Shown here in pieces: positions 1-12,051 of a DNA stretch of 64,000 nt. Origin of the DNA: Rhodamnia argentea (taxonomy: Eukaryota > Streptophyta > Magnoliopsida > Myrtales > Myrtaceae); the NCBI RefSeq assembly GCF_020921035.1, contig NC_063160.1:17139095-17203094 (forward strand), in the 5' to 3' direction. Within the stretch, counting starts at the first letter, position 1. Every line of letters starts with the position of its first letter. Both the position numbers and the translations under genes were made by a program. The notes beneath the pieces are model-generated. The model ran no database searches and was not told the origin of the DNA. It worked only from the letters and a program-made list of their open reading frames with translations.

Positions 1-105
1 CACGAAAAATCTTTCATTTTCAAATACATGCCGCCGCCATGCGATCATATGCCCTCGATTTTTCAATTTTCTTTTCTTAAAAAAAAGGTAGCAATAGATT
101 AAAAA

Positions 106-1473
106 TGTGATGATCCGAAAACCCTCTTCGCTTATGGGTGAATTAGCATTAATGAGTTTGGATTATTGGATAAGCTATAAGAATTTTTATCCGAACTTAT
201 GGGTATTTTTGAGGAATTTTTATGGATCCGGTACTATTTTTAGGAACACGATATGAAACTTTCACCAGCTTAAAGGGCGAGGTTAGTGCTTGACAATTTA
301 GAATCATTTGGCACGAAAATTGAAATTCGACTAATGTAAGCACGACAAAGCAGAAACACGACAAATTAGAAGCAGGTGACAAGTTGCTAACTCTAAGCAT
401 GACATGTCACAAGTCGATTCCACTAAAAGCAGCTGACAAGCATGACAAGTTACAAGTCGACTCTACTGCAAACCGATTGGTCTAAGCTAACTGGACCATT
501 ATAAATGGAATTGATGTTAGTTCATTCAGCAACTATTGTCATAAATTCTATCATTACTCTGTTGGAACCATCGGCCGTCAACCCTCTCTCTATTGGCCGT
601 ACTCGCGACCGCCATCGCCATTGCCATTTGAGGGCCGCCACCACGACCCGAGCCGCCCGCATTGTCGCCGTGCATTGCCCGAGTTGAATGGCCTTTTCCG
701 TTTGAGCCCTAGCCATGATCGCCTTTGGTTGTTCGGAGTTTGTTTCATCCGTTTGTCCGTCTGATCGTCCGATTGAATTCTCGCTTAGTCGAGACAAGTA
801 AATCTCTATCCTTATCACTAAGCTTTCTATGATTACGGATGTGATTGTTGAATTCTAGTGGATGATGTTTTTGTGATAGATGCTTTGGTTGTGGATCCGA
901 GATCTACTAGTTGTGAGGGTAGTGTTTGATTTGGTATGATTATGATACTTGCCGTGTTGTGAGATTTGTTGATTTATGTGAGATAACCATCAATTCCGTG
1001 ATGTTATAGTTGGTTTAATCGTTTGGCTTAGAGATCCTACTTGTGGATGAGCTTTGGCTTACTCTCATTGATTAACCATTTTTCGGATGAGCAAGATAGC
1101 TGGAAACCGTTGATGATATTGGAAATCCGGAGTAGATTACCCTTTGTTGAACTTCTCCCATGTATATGTTGTAAACAAAGTGAGTACTTAGATAAATATG
1201 TAATGAGGAGTGGATGGTGAGTTCTGAATAAAAGGATGTCGTTTGATATGTGTGTGTTATCTAATTAGTGAACCATGAAAAGGCCATATCCTTTGATTAG
1301 GCGTGCCTGCCGATCGGATGACATTCACTTATGCCCGTATGGCCGATTGATTATTTTTGCTTAGAGCTTTCGCATGCGTCAATTAATCTGATTAAGGAAA
1401 AAGATTAATTAAAGAAGAGAGCGAGATTTTGGAAAGCCTTCCCGTGGGGGTGATGACGGTATGGGACGTTGCA
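106..1473 (+). mobile_element. Probable solo LTR (Ty3/gypsy-like)
   Basis: The block starts TGTGATGATCCG and ends GGGACGTTGCA, so it has the TG...CA ends of an LTR, with AAAAA on both sides as a possible 5-bp TSD (the right copy lies in a longer A-run, so it is weak). A TATA-like stretch (TTATAAATGG) near 500 follows a U3-like segment holding repeats of the GACAAGTT type, as expected for an LTR promoter. No gag or pol sequence follows, so this is read as a solo LTR. Assignment to gypsy/chromovirus is inference from the style of the ends only. Confidence 0.5.
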
Positions 1474-1826
1474 AAAAAAAAAAAAAAAACCTTGTATTTG
1501 TCAAATGAAGCTCAACTTTGAAGAGTTGTAATTTTATTGTTCCTACCTTTTTGGGTGTGATAAATAAAATCCAAACGCCCTTCTCCCCTAGAGAGAAGAG
1601 GCACATGACGGATCTTTCCTCTCATGATGGTTTGGGGGGTGGGGGGCGCTTGAGAATTAGAATCTGCCGAGCAAGCCACGATGCGAAGGGCACGGCTCGT
1701 TCCTCAAGTCAACCACTATTCCAATTTTAAGCATGATGCAATATCCCAACATTGAAGTTGTGGATGCAACCACCAAGAAATTGAGGCCTTCTTTTGTCGG
1801 TAATCTTATTTTCCCTTTGGGGTTGC
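1474..1826. other. Intergenic, no gene seen
   Basis: A homopolymer A run opens the stretch and a G-rich tract lies near 1631-1648. Short open frames here carry no recognisable motif. Nothing else is supported. Confidence 0.5.
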
Positions 1827-2293
1827 ATTTTGGTATGCTGATGCGGAGAAGACCGCGACAATATTTGGACAGTGGGTGTGATTCGGTCGAGTTTTGTGGG
1901 TCCCACGCGAGATCCATTTGATCTGTATGAACCTATTGTAGTCAACAATGCCCATGCGATCAAAAGAGTAACTTGTTAGGAGAGGTAGGGGGATTTTGTG
2001 CAAAATACTAATACTCGCAAAGTGGCAATCTCTTATGCACACCCAATGAACGCTTGACCCATTTTGGAATGCTGATGCCGAGAAGACCGCGACGATATTC
2101 GGACAGCGGGTGTGGTTCCGTCAGAGTTTTGTGGGTCCCACGCGAGGTCCATTTGGGTCCGTATGATCCTATTGCGATCAATAACGTCCATGCGATCAAA
2201 AGAGTAGCTCGTTAGGAGAGGTTAGGGGGATTTTGTGCAAACTACTAATACTCGCAACGTGGCAATCTCTGATGCACGCCTATTGATCACTTG
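1827..2293. repeat. Direct tandem duplication, 234-bp period, two copies
   Basis: Copy 1 (1827-2060) and copy 2 (2061-2293) align along their whole length. Both begin ATTTTGG followed by TGCTGATG and run through AGAAGACCGCGAC, GTTTTGTGGGTCCCACGCGAG, GCGATCAAAAGAGTA and GGGGGATTTTGTGCAAA in the same order. Scattered substitutions show that the duplication is not recent. The short overlapping ORFs here are by-products of the repeat. Confidence 0.85.
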
Positions 2294-2522
2294 TCAGAGA
2301 CGCCTGCCTGTCTATATTTCAATAAGCAGCACCGAGGGAATTCTTCCGCCCCCGATTCTTTTGGTCTTAAAAATGTTGATTTTAAGAACAAATGATTGCC
2401 CTTCTCCGATCTCTATTATAGCAAAAATGTGATAATTTGGATTTTGGATTTTGAGCGAGTAATGTCATGGGTTGAAATTGATTAGATGCCGTGATAATAC
2501 AAACTGTGATTATCATAACAAC

Positions 2523-2895
2523 TAGGGGTGTCAAAAAAAGTCCGAGCCGATCCGAACCGACCCAATCCTACATAGCCCGAAAATTCACCTAATTTTTGGG
2601 CCGGGCTTCGGTACTATCCGTGTAAGGTTCGGGCCGAGCTAGCTCCGGCTTATTTGACACCCACATTTTCTTTTTTAATTTAATTTTTTTTATTTTCATT
2701 TTTTATGTTCTTTCATTCAACGGGCTTGTCAAGTGATTTTTATTCTAAAAAAAGAAAAAGAAAAGAAAAAAAGAATCCGACTCAACCCGAAGAGTTGAGG
2801 CATATGTAATTTAGGCTCGGGCCGGCTTAGGCCAGGTCGAGCTAGGTACTGTTTAGTTTTGGACCGGCCCAAAATTTGGCCCGACGATATCCCTA
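2523..2895. mobile_element. hAT-type MITE with perfect 8-bp target-site duplication
   Basis: The element begins TAGGGGTGTC and ends GATATCCCTA, whose reverse complement TAGGGATATC matches the start at 8 of 10 bases. ATAACAAC stands directly on both sides (2515-2522 and 2896-2903). An 8-bp TSD plus a TAGGG terminus is diagnostic of the hAT superfamily. The inside is non-coding, with GGGCCGGGCTTCGG-like arms on the left and rough inverted counterparts on the right around an AT-rich centre. Confidence 0.85.
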
Positions 2896-3034
2896 ATAAC
2901 AACAGGTTTAAGCCAAAAGTCAAACTTTGCAAACCTACTAATTAATTGTTTTTAATCTAATATAACGTTCCAAAATTATTCAGCTATCCCCAAAATCCCA
3001 GACGAGTCATCATCTTATCCATAGCGACAGGATT

Positions 3035-3056
3035 TCTCTCTCTCTCTCTCTCTCTC
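3035..3056 (+). repeat. (CT)11 microsatellite in presumed CYP38 5'UTR
   Basis: Eleven CT dinucleotides lie about 170 bp upstream of the chosen CYP38 start codon. Such CT tracts are common in plant 5' leaders; a leader position is inferred. Confidence 0.8.
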
Positions 3057-3228
3057 GCGGCATCTCGGCTTTGGAATATCTTCCTCCTCTCAGACCGACC
3101 CAGAAGCCTTATCTTCATTGGCTTCCCTCATCTCCTGTAGTAATTTCGTCTCTTGTTTCTTCTGGAAACACCCAATTTCCATGTCTTTATAGCAACCTTG
3201 GAAGCTCTTTTCTTCTGCACGCTCTCTC

Positions 3229-6200
3229 ATGGCAGCAATCATATCCTGCCACTACCACCACTCCTGCTCTTCCCTCATCAGCTCGAAGCGGATTGGCTCA
3301 AAACTACCCACAAATTGTTTCGTCCATTTGAGTACACAGACCAACAATGTCGCGTCGGTCAGGCAGTTTGTGCCCCGGTGTTCTTCTAGCCCAAGCGGTC
3401 GTGGCCAATGGCAAATTCATCAGAACAGAGAGGTGGGTTCGATAAAAGATCGTTGCTTTTTGACGTTTTGAATTTTTCACGTAGTAGTCTTCGTAGGACG
3501 CACGTTCGACATTTACCACCTGGTAACTGTGGCATTTTGACCTCCAATCTGTTTGCTGGCACCGGTTGGGTTATGTTACAATGTTGGTACTTAGATTGGA
3601 TCGTGTTCATGGATTTGGGAAAAGCGCCGGTCGGAAATGAATAATTGCTGGCTGTAATCTAGTTACTTCAAAAGAAGGTCTCATATTCGTTAATTTCTGC
3701 AACTCCCTTTGAGAATCCAATGTCTTATGCTGGTTTCACTAAAAAAAGGTTTTGAAATTTTGAGCAGGAAGGGAGATCATTTTCCTTGAGAGAATGTGCG
3801 ATATCTATCGCTTTGGCCGTTGGATTGGTCACGGGAGTGCCTTCTTTGGATATGTCTACGGGCAATGCTTATGCTGCTAGTCCTGCTTTGCCTAATCTTT
3901 CTGTCCTAATATCTGGCCCACCGATTAAAGACCCTGAGGCTTTGCTAAGATATGCTCTTCCCATTAATAATAAGGCCATAAGGGAAGTTCAGAAGCCTCT
4001 CGAGGACATCACGGATAGTCTCAAGGTTGCGGGTCTCAAGGCACTCGACTCCGTGGAGAGAGTAAGATACCAAAGCAAGACTTCATTTTGATTTTACTTG
4101 GCAGTTTGCAAAGTTTATTTTGTTTCTTCAGTTCTCAGTTCTAGAAGACCTTGAAATGAATATTATTGATTATAAATTTGCTATGAAAATTATAGAATGT
4201 GAGGCAAGCATCTCGAGCGCTCAAGCAAGGTAGAAATTTGATTGTATCTGGCTTAGCTGAGTCAAAGAAGGACCATGGAGTGGAGTTGCTTGACAAGCTG
4301 GAAGCTGGAATGGATGAGCTCCAACAAATTGTGGAGGATAGAAATAGAGATGCTGTAGCAGGCAAACAGAAGGAACTGCTTAACTATGTTGGAGGGTGAG
4401 TTAAACAATATGCCATCCTTCACATCTTCACGTTTTCTCTTGTTGGGCAAAGTCGAGTATTAGTTGATGAGAAGATGAAGAAGATTGATCTACATCAATA
4501 GTCCGTCCTAGAAGAAGAAATTCTTAGAGTTTGCGCAGCTTGTGTGCACAGTAAGTTCACCAGATAAAAATTTGAATCTTGCTAATCTGAACGGATGATG
4601 AACCTGATCTTGATTTTTAATGGCAGCGTACTCATAGTTGTTGAGTCTCTGTTTTTTTTTTTTTTTTCTGTTCTATTTTTTAAGGTTTATTGATACATAG
4701 GCACTCGTGGGCCTTAGTATATCCATTCTTTACCTAATAAAGCAAAATAATGTCAATATTGCTATGTTTTGCCTTAATATATCTAGTATTTACCAGATAA
4801 AGCAAAAGAATGTCAATATTGCTATGTTAGCTTGAAAGATGGAAGGATCATGTGAAATTAATCCACTAAAGAGGTAAATCCTTCTCATAGACACCCTTGT
4901 CATTGACTGCAGCTGAGATCTTCCTGGGGCATTGGGTTTCTGCAGTGTTGAAGAGGATATGGTGGATGGCTTCCCTTATGAAGTTCCTGAAGAATACAAG
5001 AATATGCCTCTCTTGAAAGGTAGGGCTGCCGTGGATATGAAGGTCAAGGTCAAGGACAATCCCAACCTGGAGGAGTGTGTGTTTCGAATAGTCTTAGATG
5101 GTTACAATGCACCTGTCACTGCTGGGAATTTCGTGGATTTGGTAGAGAGGCACTTCTACGATGGCATGGAAATCCAGAGAGGTAGACTATAGCCTTCCAG
5201 TCTTCTATTTAATCGTTCACCAAAGGGGGGAAAACAAAGCCTTTAGGAACTACTGTTGAACGCACTGCTTTCTGATTCAACTTAGATGGATATTGTCACA
5301 AGAAAAATTTATTATCCTCACTGTTGCTTACATCCCAGTTAGCTTCATCCTTCTTTGGACTGGCAACATGTTCAGGAGAACCGCACTACCCTTGAGACTA
5401 GCTTAAGATCTAGCAGCAGCAAATGTATTAGCTAGGATAATTAACAATCTGTAGCTAGGAGACATATCAATTTTCCTTGGATAATCTGTTCTTATAGAGG
5501 CTGATGTAAGACTTTTTCTTTTCCTCCAGCCGATGGATTTGTTGTTCAGACAGGTGATCCCCAAGGTCCTGCTGAGGGTTTTATTGATCCTAGCACTGAG
5601 AAAACCCGTACAATACCTTTGGAGATCATGGTGGATGGGGAGAAAGCGCCAGTATATGGAGCGACACTTGAAGTAAGTCTCTCTATCTGTGAAAAGTTCA
5701 TAGCAAAAGGAATGAGAGTGAAGGAATGAGAAAGCACCCCTATATGGCTTGGCTGTTTTTCTCCCCGTGTGAATCTTATTGATCAACGGGCTGAAGAAAT
5801 ATTGGTTTACTTGAGAATAAAGGAATGTAAGACTTCTTGAAGTGAGCAAGAGAACGACCTCGCATGCCTCTTGCATGAGCAAACCTCTGTTGCAGTACAG
5901 TGTAATGTAAACAGTGAGTGGTTGTCCCACTGCATTTGACTTGGGGAACCGTCACTCAATTTGAAGTAGTCGTTGAGATGAAATATTTGGCTAATTATCC
6001 AACTGTTGTAACTCGATGCTTTTCATCTTATAGGAGCTTGGCCTTTACAAGGCTCAAACAAAGCTTCCATTTAATGCATTTGGGACAATGGCCATGGCCA
6101 GAGATGTAAGATTTACTAGCTTTACATGGCTTTGCTCTACCGTTTGGTCATTCTGATAAAGTCAGATGGATTTCAGAGAATTTATGTTCTGTGTAATTTC

Positions 6201-6439
6201 TCACTTGACAGGAGTTTGAGAACAATTCCGCATCAAGTCAGGTATTTTGGCTGCTAAAGGAAAGTGAACTGACCCCTAGTAACGCGAATATATTGGATGG
6301 GCGGTACGCGGTTTTCGGTTATGTGACAGAAAATGAGGATTACTTAGCAGATCTTAAGGTTGGTGATGTCATAGAGTCGGTGCAAGTCGTCTCGGGCCTG
6401 GATAATCTGGCAAATCCCAGCTACAAGATTGCTGGCTAG
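3229..6439 (+). CDS. CYP38: Thylakoid-lumen cyclophilin CYP38/TLP40-like, 7 exons, 458 aa
   Basis: Exons 3229-3432, 3768-4061, 4196-4395, 4946-5181, 5530-5672, 6034-6105 and 6212-6439 join in frame (1377 nt) with GT-AG introns. The first part is a Ser-rich plastid transit peptide. Residues about 78-104 form a hydrophobic lumen-targeting segment ending in an AYA|A cleavage site. The mature protein opens with the helical N-terminal domain ([29 protein letters not shown]), followed by the cyclophilin-type domain ([30 protein letters not shown]) and the C-terminal [14 protein letters not shown]. The family acts in the thylakoid lumen, where it helps PSII assembly and D1/CP43 handling; plant CYP38 has little or no isomerase activity. 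The start at 3229 gives a transit peptide of normal size. Length is close to known CYP38 (about 437 aa). No frameshift was seen. Confidence 0.95.
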
Positions 6440-6959
6440 GGTTCTTCCTTTTCTCTTCTTTTTCCAATATCGTCCGTTTGGACACTTTCCATGTGAGCTT
6501 GGATGACTCCGACATGAAGTCGTTTAAGGCTAATTGTTCTTTGCCTGATTCTTGTCATTTATGAGAGATAAATGTCTTATCCACATTGAGAATGTATTCT
6601 TTGTTGGGATTGCATCGAGACCAAATTCAGATCTATTAGTGAAAGTTGACATGAGTCACAATCTAGTGGAATACAGTACGTAGAACGAATTACTGGATGA
6701 CACTGGCAAGCTTTCTTCTTCTCACTGTTGAACAGGGTATGAATCCTGGAACTCCGGTTGCAGCATAGTTGCAATGAAATTCCCTCATATTCCGACATAT
6801 GTCGGGACAGACTTATTCATTCTTTTGAAATCTTGTGAGATTATCTAGATTGATTTGATCTGATAAAATAAGCTGGGACAATCTTGTTCAGCTTCACATT
6901 CCTTAGATTTTTCGATATTTCTATCAACTTTCGTTTTTATGGACTAGTTTGGCCATGGT
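6440..6959. other. CYP38 3' region, no further gene seen
   Basis: Holds the presumed 3'UTR of CYP38 and AT-rich spacer. No start, motif or repeat that I could support. Confidence 0.5.
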
Positions 6960-7371
6960 CATAAATCTATATCAATTTAGTCCTAAACTTTTATTATTTA
7001 CCAATTCAGTCCTAATTAAATATATCTTTTGCATTTATGCCAATTCAGTTTATTTGGCCAACTTTTGCCATTCAATGCTAATGTGGCAATTTTTTACAAC
7101 AATTTAATTTTTTTCAAATATTTTCTTTGTTTTTTTTTCCTTATATTTCTTCCTCCAATCAATTGCCAATCGAATTGGCGAAAAGTAATTAAAAATAAGA
7201 AGGAAATAAAAAATTATTAAAACTTGCGTCCGTCAAGAAAAGTTGGCCGAGTGAATTGAATTGACACAAATACAAAAGATGTATTTAATTAGGATGGAAT
7301 TGCTATAAAAAAATTAAAATTAAATTGACATAATTATAATAAATTAGGATTTTTTTTTTGATAATTTTCCC
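6960..7371. mobile_element. Foldback MITE-like element, long terminal inverted repeats (family A)
   Basis: The left arm (ATCAATTTAGTCCTAAAC, then ACCAATTCAGTCCTAATT, then CAATTCAGTTTATTTGGCCAACTTTTG) recurs reverse-complemented on the right (GTTGGCCGAGTGAATTGAATTGACA, then TAATTAGGATGGAATTG, then AAATTGACATAATTATAATAAATTAGGA). Arms exceed 100 bp around a T/A-rich loop. The same layout recurs at 13031-13372 and 19431-19945. Ends are approximate. Confidence 0.65.
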
Positions 7372-7868
7372 AGTCTCTTTCTCTGTACTAAACTTGCCTC
7401 AAGAGTCTCTGACCTTTTTGCTCTGGACATGAGGTGATGTCCAACAGCAAGTTGTTTCACATCTCGAACCATGAGCCCCAGGCAGAAGTTGGCACATCCT
7501 AGTAAATATCATGAACACATGAAAGCCAGAAGGTTTTGGGACAATAAATGTTTTTCTTTATTGCCCATAACAATATATACTGTCAGTTTGCACCTCCAAT
7601 GGAAAGTGATAGTGAGGAAGAGCAGATCAAGCTTTACAGGATCCATAACTAAGAAAAAACATAGAACTCTTGACCTACTTAAAACAAAATTAACCCAAAA
7701 GGAAAGAGAAAAAGAAACATAAGAACATGATATCTAAGCCTCCAACCAAATGCCCTCAGGCCATGCACTTCCCTCTCTTTGATTCTATTACATACAGATG
7801 AAGTTCCAGATGTTCTCCTGAGAACCTGTGACTGTCCCTGAACTCAGGCATGGCTGCACCCACACCAT
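7372..7868. other. Convergent spacer / kinase 3'UTR
   Basis: This lies downstream of the minus-strand kinase stop codon and probably contains its 3'UTR. The stretch holds no coding motif that I recognise. Confidence 0.4.
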
Positions 7869-9095
7869 TCAAGGACCTCGGTATCTGCGGAAACAGAAGC
7901 AACCCTGCGGGTGATCGAGAGGGATCATACCTCCTCCTTTCGAGGTGTCGATGGCCTCCAACATGGCTACCACCTCATCCATTTTGGGCCTCTTGTCAGG
8001 ATTAGCATCCCAGCAGCGTTTCATGACATTCGCAAGCGAGCTCGGACAACAACGTGGGATCTCCGGCCTCAAATTCTGTTGATCCATGAAAAAGCTTTAA
8101 GAGTTCTCCTCTTTGGATCTAAAAATGCTACATTTGTCCAAATCAGCAGGAGAAGACCGAGTAGATCAAAATTGGAGTAGGCGTCTTTAAGAAACAGCAG
8201 GGGAAATATTTTAATGGGTCCAGAAATTAGGGGTTCCTGTCTGAATTTGCCAATCTTAAACCATGGTTATTCAAATCACCTCTTCTTGTTCGTAATGGCA
8301 GTGTCCATGTCTCTGTATTACAAAGTGCAAGCTAATAGCAAGCAGAGAAGGCAAGAATCTGTATCTGTCTAATCTATTAAGTAACATTACATAGCACTGA
8401 CCTGACGGACAACAGCTGATGTCACTTCGGAGAAGCTGAGATCAGGATATGGCATATCACAACAGTATATTTCCCACAAGCAAATACCAAAGCTATATAC
8501 ATCACACTTTCTGTTATAAGGGCTACCATTGAGAACCTGCCAAGTCAAAAGTCACAAATTATGGATTAGATGTGAGTGCTTCCAAAGAGTTGAACAAAGC
8601 AAACAAGACACAAACTGGAGCTAGCAATAGCTAAATTAGTTGACTAATAGTTGGAAGCTTAATGTGCATCGGTCAACTATAGAAGCGCTCGGCATCTGTA
8701 GCAGCATTTCCTATCCCAAGCTTAGTTCTTCCCTTTTTCCCTCCTGCCAGAAAAATGAACGACAAATATTTGCCGCGATGGTGCGCGGGCTTGAAAATCG
8801 AACTAGAAGATCCAGGATTATGGAGACTCAACCAGAGAAACTGCAACCAGTGGAACAGAGAAAAGAAGGAAGAAACCGCTGAGGATTCTGATGTGGTTAG
8901 CTATGATTCCATTTATACAAGCAAACCACCATCCCAAGAACAGGTCAAATCGAGGTACGGAGAGCCTTCGGGTCTGTATAAACTCATGCATGTACTATCT
9001 ATTAAAAGTGCCTTCCAAAGCATTTAAACACAAGTTATAATTCAAAAGAAACACTTGGGCAGAATATGCTTCATATCGCTGAGAGAGAGAGAGAA

Positions 9096-9136
<41 letters not shown>

Positions 9137-12051
9137 CTGGAGCCATGTAACCAAGAGTTCCCGTCTCACCAGTCATGTCATGAGGATTGGAAGCCTCAAT
9201 CCGAGCAACTCCAAAATCCGCTATTTTAACAGTGCGTGTCTTGTCCAAGAGCATGTTTTCAGTCTTGACATCTCTGTGCACAATTTTCTTGGAGTGCAGA
9301 TAGCTCAACCTGCAAAAGCAATTAAATGAAACCAAAACAGTTTAACAAATATACGAAACTGCACACAAACTGGATATACTTAAACAGTTTAACTCCAAAG
9401 ATCTGATCCAAAAGATAAAAGAGCATAAGATCTCAACCCTCGTGCAAGATCAAGAGCCATTTGGATGACTACTTTGAAAGCCAGTTTCTTCCTTCGGTTC
9501 TTGATGAGATAAGATTTTAGAGCACCCCCAGGACAATACTCCACAACAACACAACAAAAGTTGCTTGGCATGCCAATATGACCATTCTCTGTTTGTATAT
9601 GTAAATCTGATGTGCCCATGGTCGCCCCTATGAACTGCCAAAGGGAATAAATGAGAGAAAGCAGCATTGAGTACATGATTTGTTGGACTTCTTTCAAAGG
9701 ATTCAAAAATTGACATATTTCATTCATAATAAAGGTCTCAGCAAGTATTCATCAACATATACCGTCCACCACAAAAACTTGAGCAAGATTTGAGGAATCT
9801 TATTTGGGAAGATCAAAATTTTTCAAGAGGTGAAATGAAGGAGAGGAGGGACGTCATAACATGACCACAGTTCATGTGGATTGCATTTTAAATAGTACTC
9901 AAATATAGTCAATTGACTGAGTCTCAACTCAACTCATTTCGGATGTTCTCACAACATAACTGTGAGCTCCCAACATAACATAGCAGCTATACAAAAGTGA
10001 GCAATGCTAAATAGGAGCTTGGAGGCCCATGTTCCCACCATGTATACTACCACTGTCACAAGACCCAAATTGCGGCAAGCAATAAGCTTATTTTGGGTTC
10101 ACACAATTATCCAGTGAGAGATGAATCTAAACCTAACACTAGCTAGTCACAACCCATCTTGAAAGCATGTGGACTGTACTTCCAAGAGAAGTATGAACAT
10201 GGTCATAGCTAACCAGTATCATTAGCCTTCTGACCAAAAAGAAAAAGTATCCGCGATAGACTTGCGTCAGTAATCCATGAAGTGTTCAATAATCAAGAGG
10301 AGTTACAACATGTTTTATCTCTTACAACTTGTGCTGCACTATCATAAGATTTGTGGTTCCTCCCAATCCAGAAATGAAGGAGAAGAACAGATCCAATGCA
10401 CTGCCTTGTTTAGAAAAATCGTGATCGTTGTCCTAGAGCCGGTTATCCAGGGAAAGTGATAGAATGAATGACCAAATACTACCTTAGTCACATTTGGATG
10501 CTCCAGCTTGTGCCAAACAGCAACTTCTTGTGTAAATGCCGCTCTGAGGGAAGCTATTTCAGCCTCTGATCTGTGTCCCTCTTCCCCCAGTCAAGAAGTT
10601 TGACTAGGCATAAAGGAAAAGAGTAAAGGTCATTCATGTACAGCGAAGTCAGCATAATCGCAGAGCAGGTAATTCAATCGGACATGCATCATCTTTTATA
10701 CAGGCGCAGTGCAGAAAGAAGCTCAGTATCCAGAGTTAAGCAACAGCATTGATATTATGGTTTTCGTTTACAGTTGGTTTGGAATATAATCCCACACCTC
10801 GTCGCAAGATATAAGCTAATCCATAGTTTCCAAGTGACAATTACTAGATAAGCAGAGATCACTGGCTGTGCAAAAATATCTAAATTTACAGAACACCCAT
10901 GCTCCTAGTATGTATTCAAGCTGGAGATTAAGTGTAGTTGCTTGAATCAGTTTCACTGATGTGAAAGGAGCCATGGTGTTGCAAGGTTTGATAAGGGCAG
11001 TCAAATTTGCATTTGGGAGCAAAACCCGGAAACAATTTCAGTTTAGTCACCTCAACTTTTTAGACGATCATTTTTTTATCCAAGGAGCGAAGCGATGAGA
11101 CATCAGTTACCATCAGAACACATTAATAACGGGGGAAAAGAAGGGGAAAAATAATGCAATTAATGCACCCAACTGCCCCACTCAAGAAAATCTCGTGAGT
11201 CACGGATAATAAAGCTAACCACTACAGACCACTCATGAATGATTTTTGCAGCAAGATGCAGGAGAGAAAGAAAAGATCTTTTCCCAGCGATTATTCTCGA
11301 TGAACTGCAGAAATGAAGCTTGTAGCTGCTGGAGTAAGCACATGAAGTTTGGAAACGTTAAGGATGATGGGAGAAAAATGAAAAGGAAAGGCTTATGACC
11401 TGAAATTGGAAGAAATCTCTCGGTCACAGCTCACTCGAAGGTGGCAAAAACCATCGCATCACTCCTAAGAGAATGTTCCTTTGTTGAGGTTTCAAACACA
11501 GAGCTAAAACTTGCACTCTCAGCACTAATCAGAGAGTCAACGAAGATGAACAACCCCGTATCATCTGAGCTAAGAGAAAAATTCCAAGTCTCCATAATGG
11601 GAACTAAACAGTAATGGATGTTCTTTCTTCAAAAAAAGGAATCATTTTTTTCCGAAAGAGAAGCTCAAAACCAGCAAAAGAGCCACATCCACAAAGAAAG
11701 AAAGTAAGGAATGTTTCGAATACCAGCGACGTCTTGGCCGTCGTAAATGCCACGATGAACAGTGCCGAAAGTGCCGCGAGCGATGACGCCCTTGATTACG
11801 AGCTTGGACGGGTCAATCTCCCACTCCTGCCTGGTGGCGGCGCGACTCCCGCCACCGCCGTTCGCGGGCCTCATCGCCAATACATCGTTCTCTTGTCTGC
11901 CGTCGCTGTTGGCGCTGTTGGTATCGGCGTTCTTGTTCTTCTCCATTGTCCATGCTCTGCTCAGGTGCCTCTGAAGTTGCTCGTCCAGGCTCTTCAGATC
12001 TATCTGATCTGCTCTCACGTACCCTCCCCCACTCTCTCCCTTCTCCTTCAT
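7869..12051 (-). CDS. MRK1-like: MRK1-like Raf-type (C-group) protein kinase, 6 exons, one-base frameshift in exon 2
   Basis: Minus-strand exons are 12051-11724, 10603-10483, 9634-9438, 9309-9135, 8536-8402 and 8075-7869, all GT-AG. The product reads YVRADQIDLKSLDEQL, EWEIDPSKL, glycine loop ARGTFGTVHRG, then VKLLDW with the ATP-binding lysine (about residue 111), catalytic HRDVKTEN, DFGVAR, GTLGYMAPE, CDVYSFGICLWE and the C-terminal end GCFCF..RGP. These are typical of plant C1 Raf-like MAPKKKs (MRK1 type), cytosolic Ser/Thr/Tyr kinases of stress signalling. Exon 2 has five G where six are needed (10583-10590 region): as written the frame is lost straight after VKLLDWG and meets a stop within 10 codons. 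Corrected, the protein would be about 387 aa, the family length. All later exons are intact, so a homopolymer assembly error or a very recent null allele is likely. The start at 12051 is the first ATG; TTG lies upstream. Confidence 0.85.
9081..9133. repeat. (GA)n microsatellite touching the exon-4 splice donor of the kinase
   Basis: An almost pure GA tract on the plus strand is CT on the coding strand. Exon 4 ends ...CCAGAG and the donor is GTCTCTCTCTCT, so the repeat supplies intron positions +2 onward. Confidence 0.9.

Noticed and set aside
5403-5930. 175-codon minus-strand ORF
   Set aside because: Antisense to CYP38 exon 5 and its flanking introns; no family resemblance.
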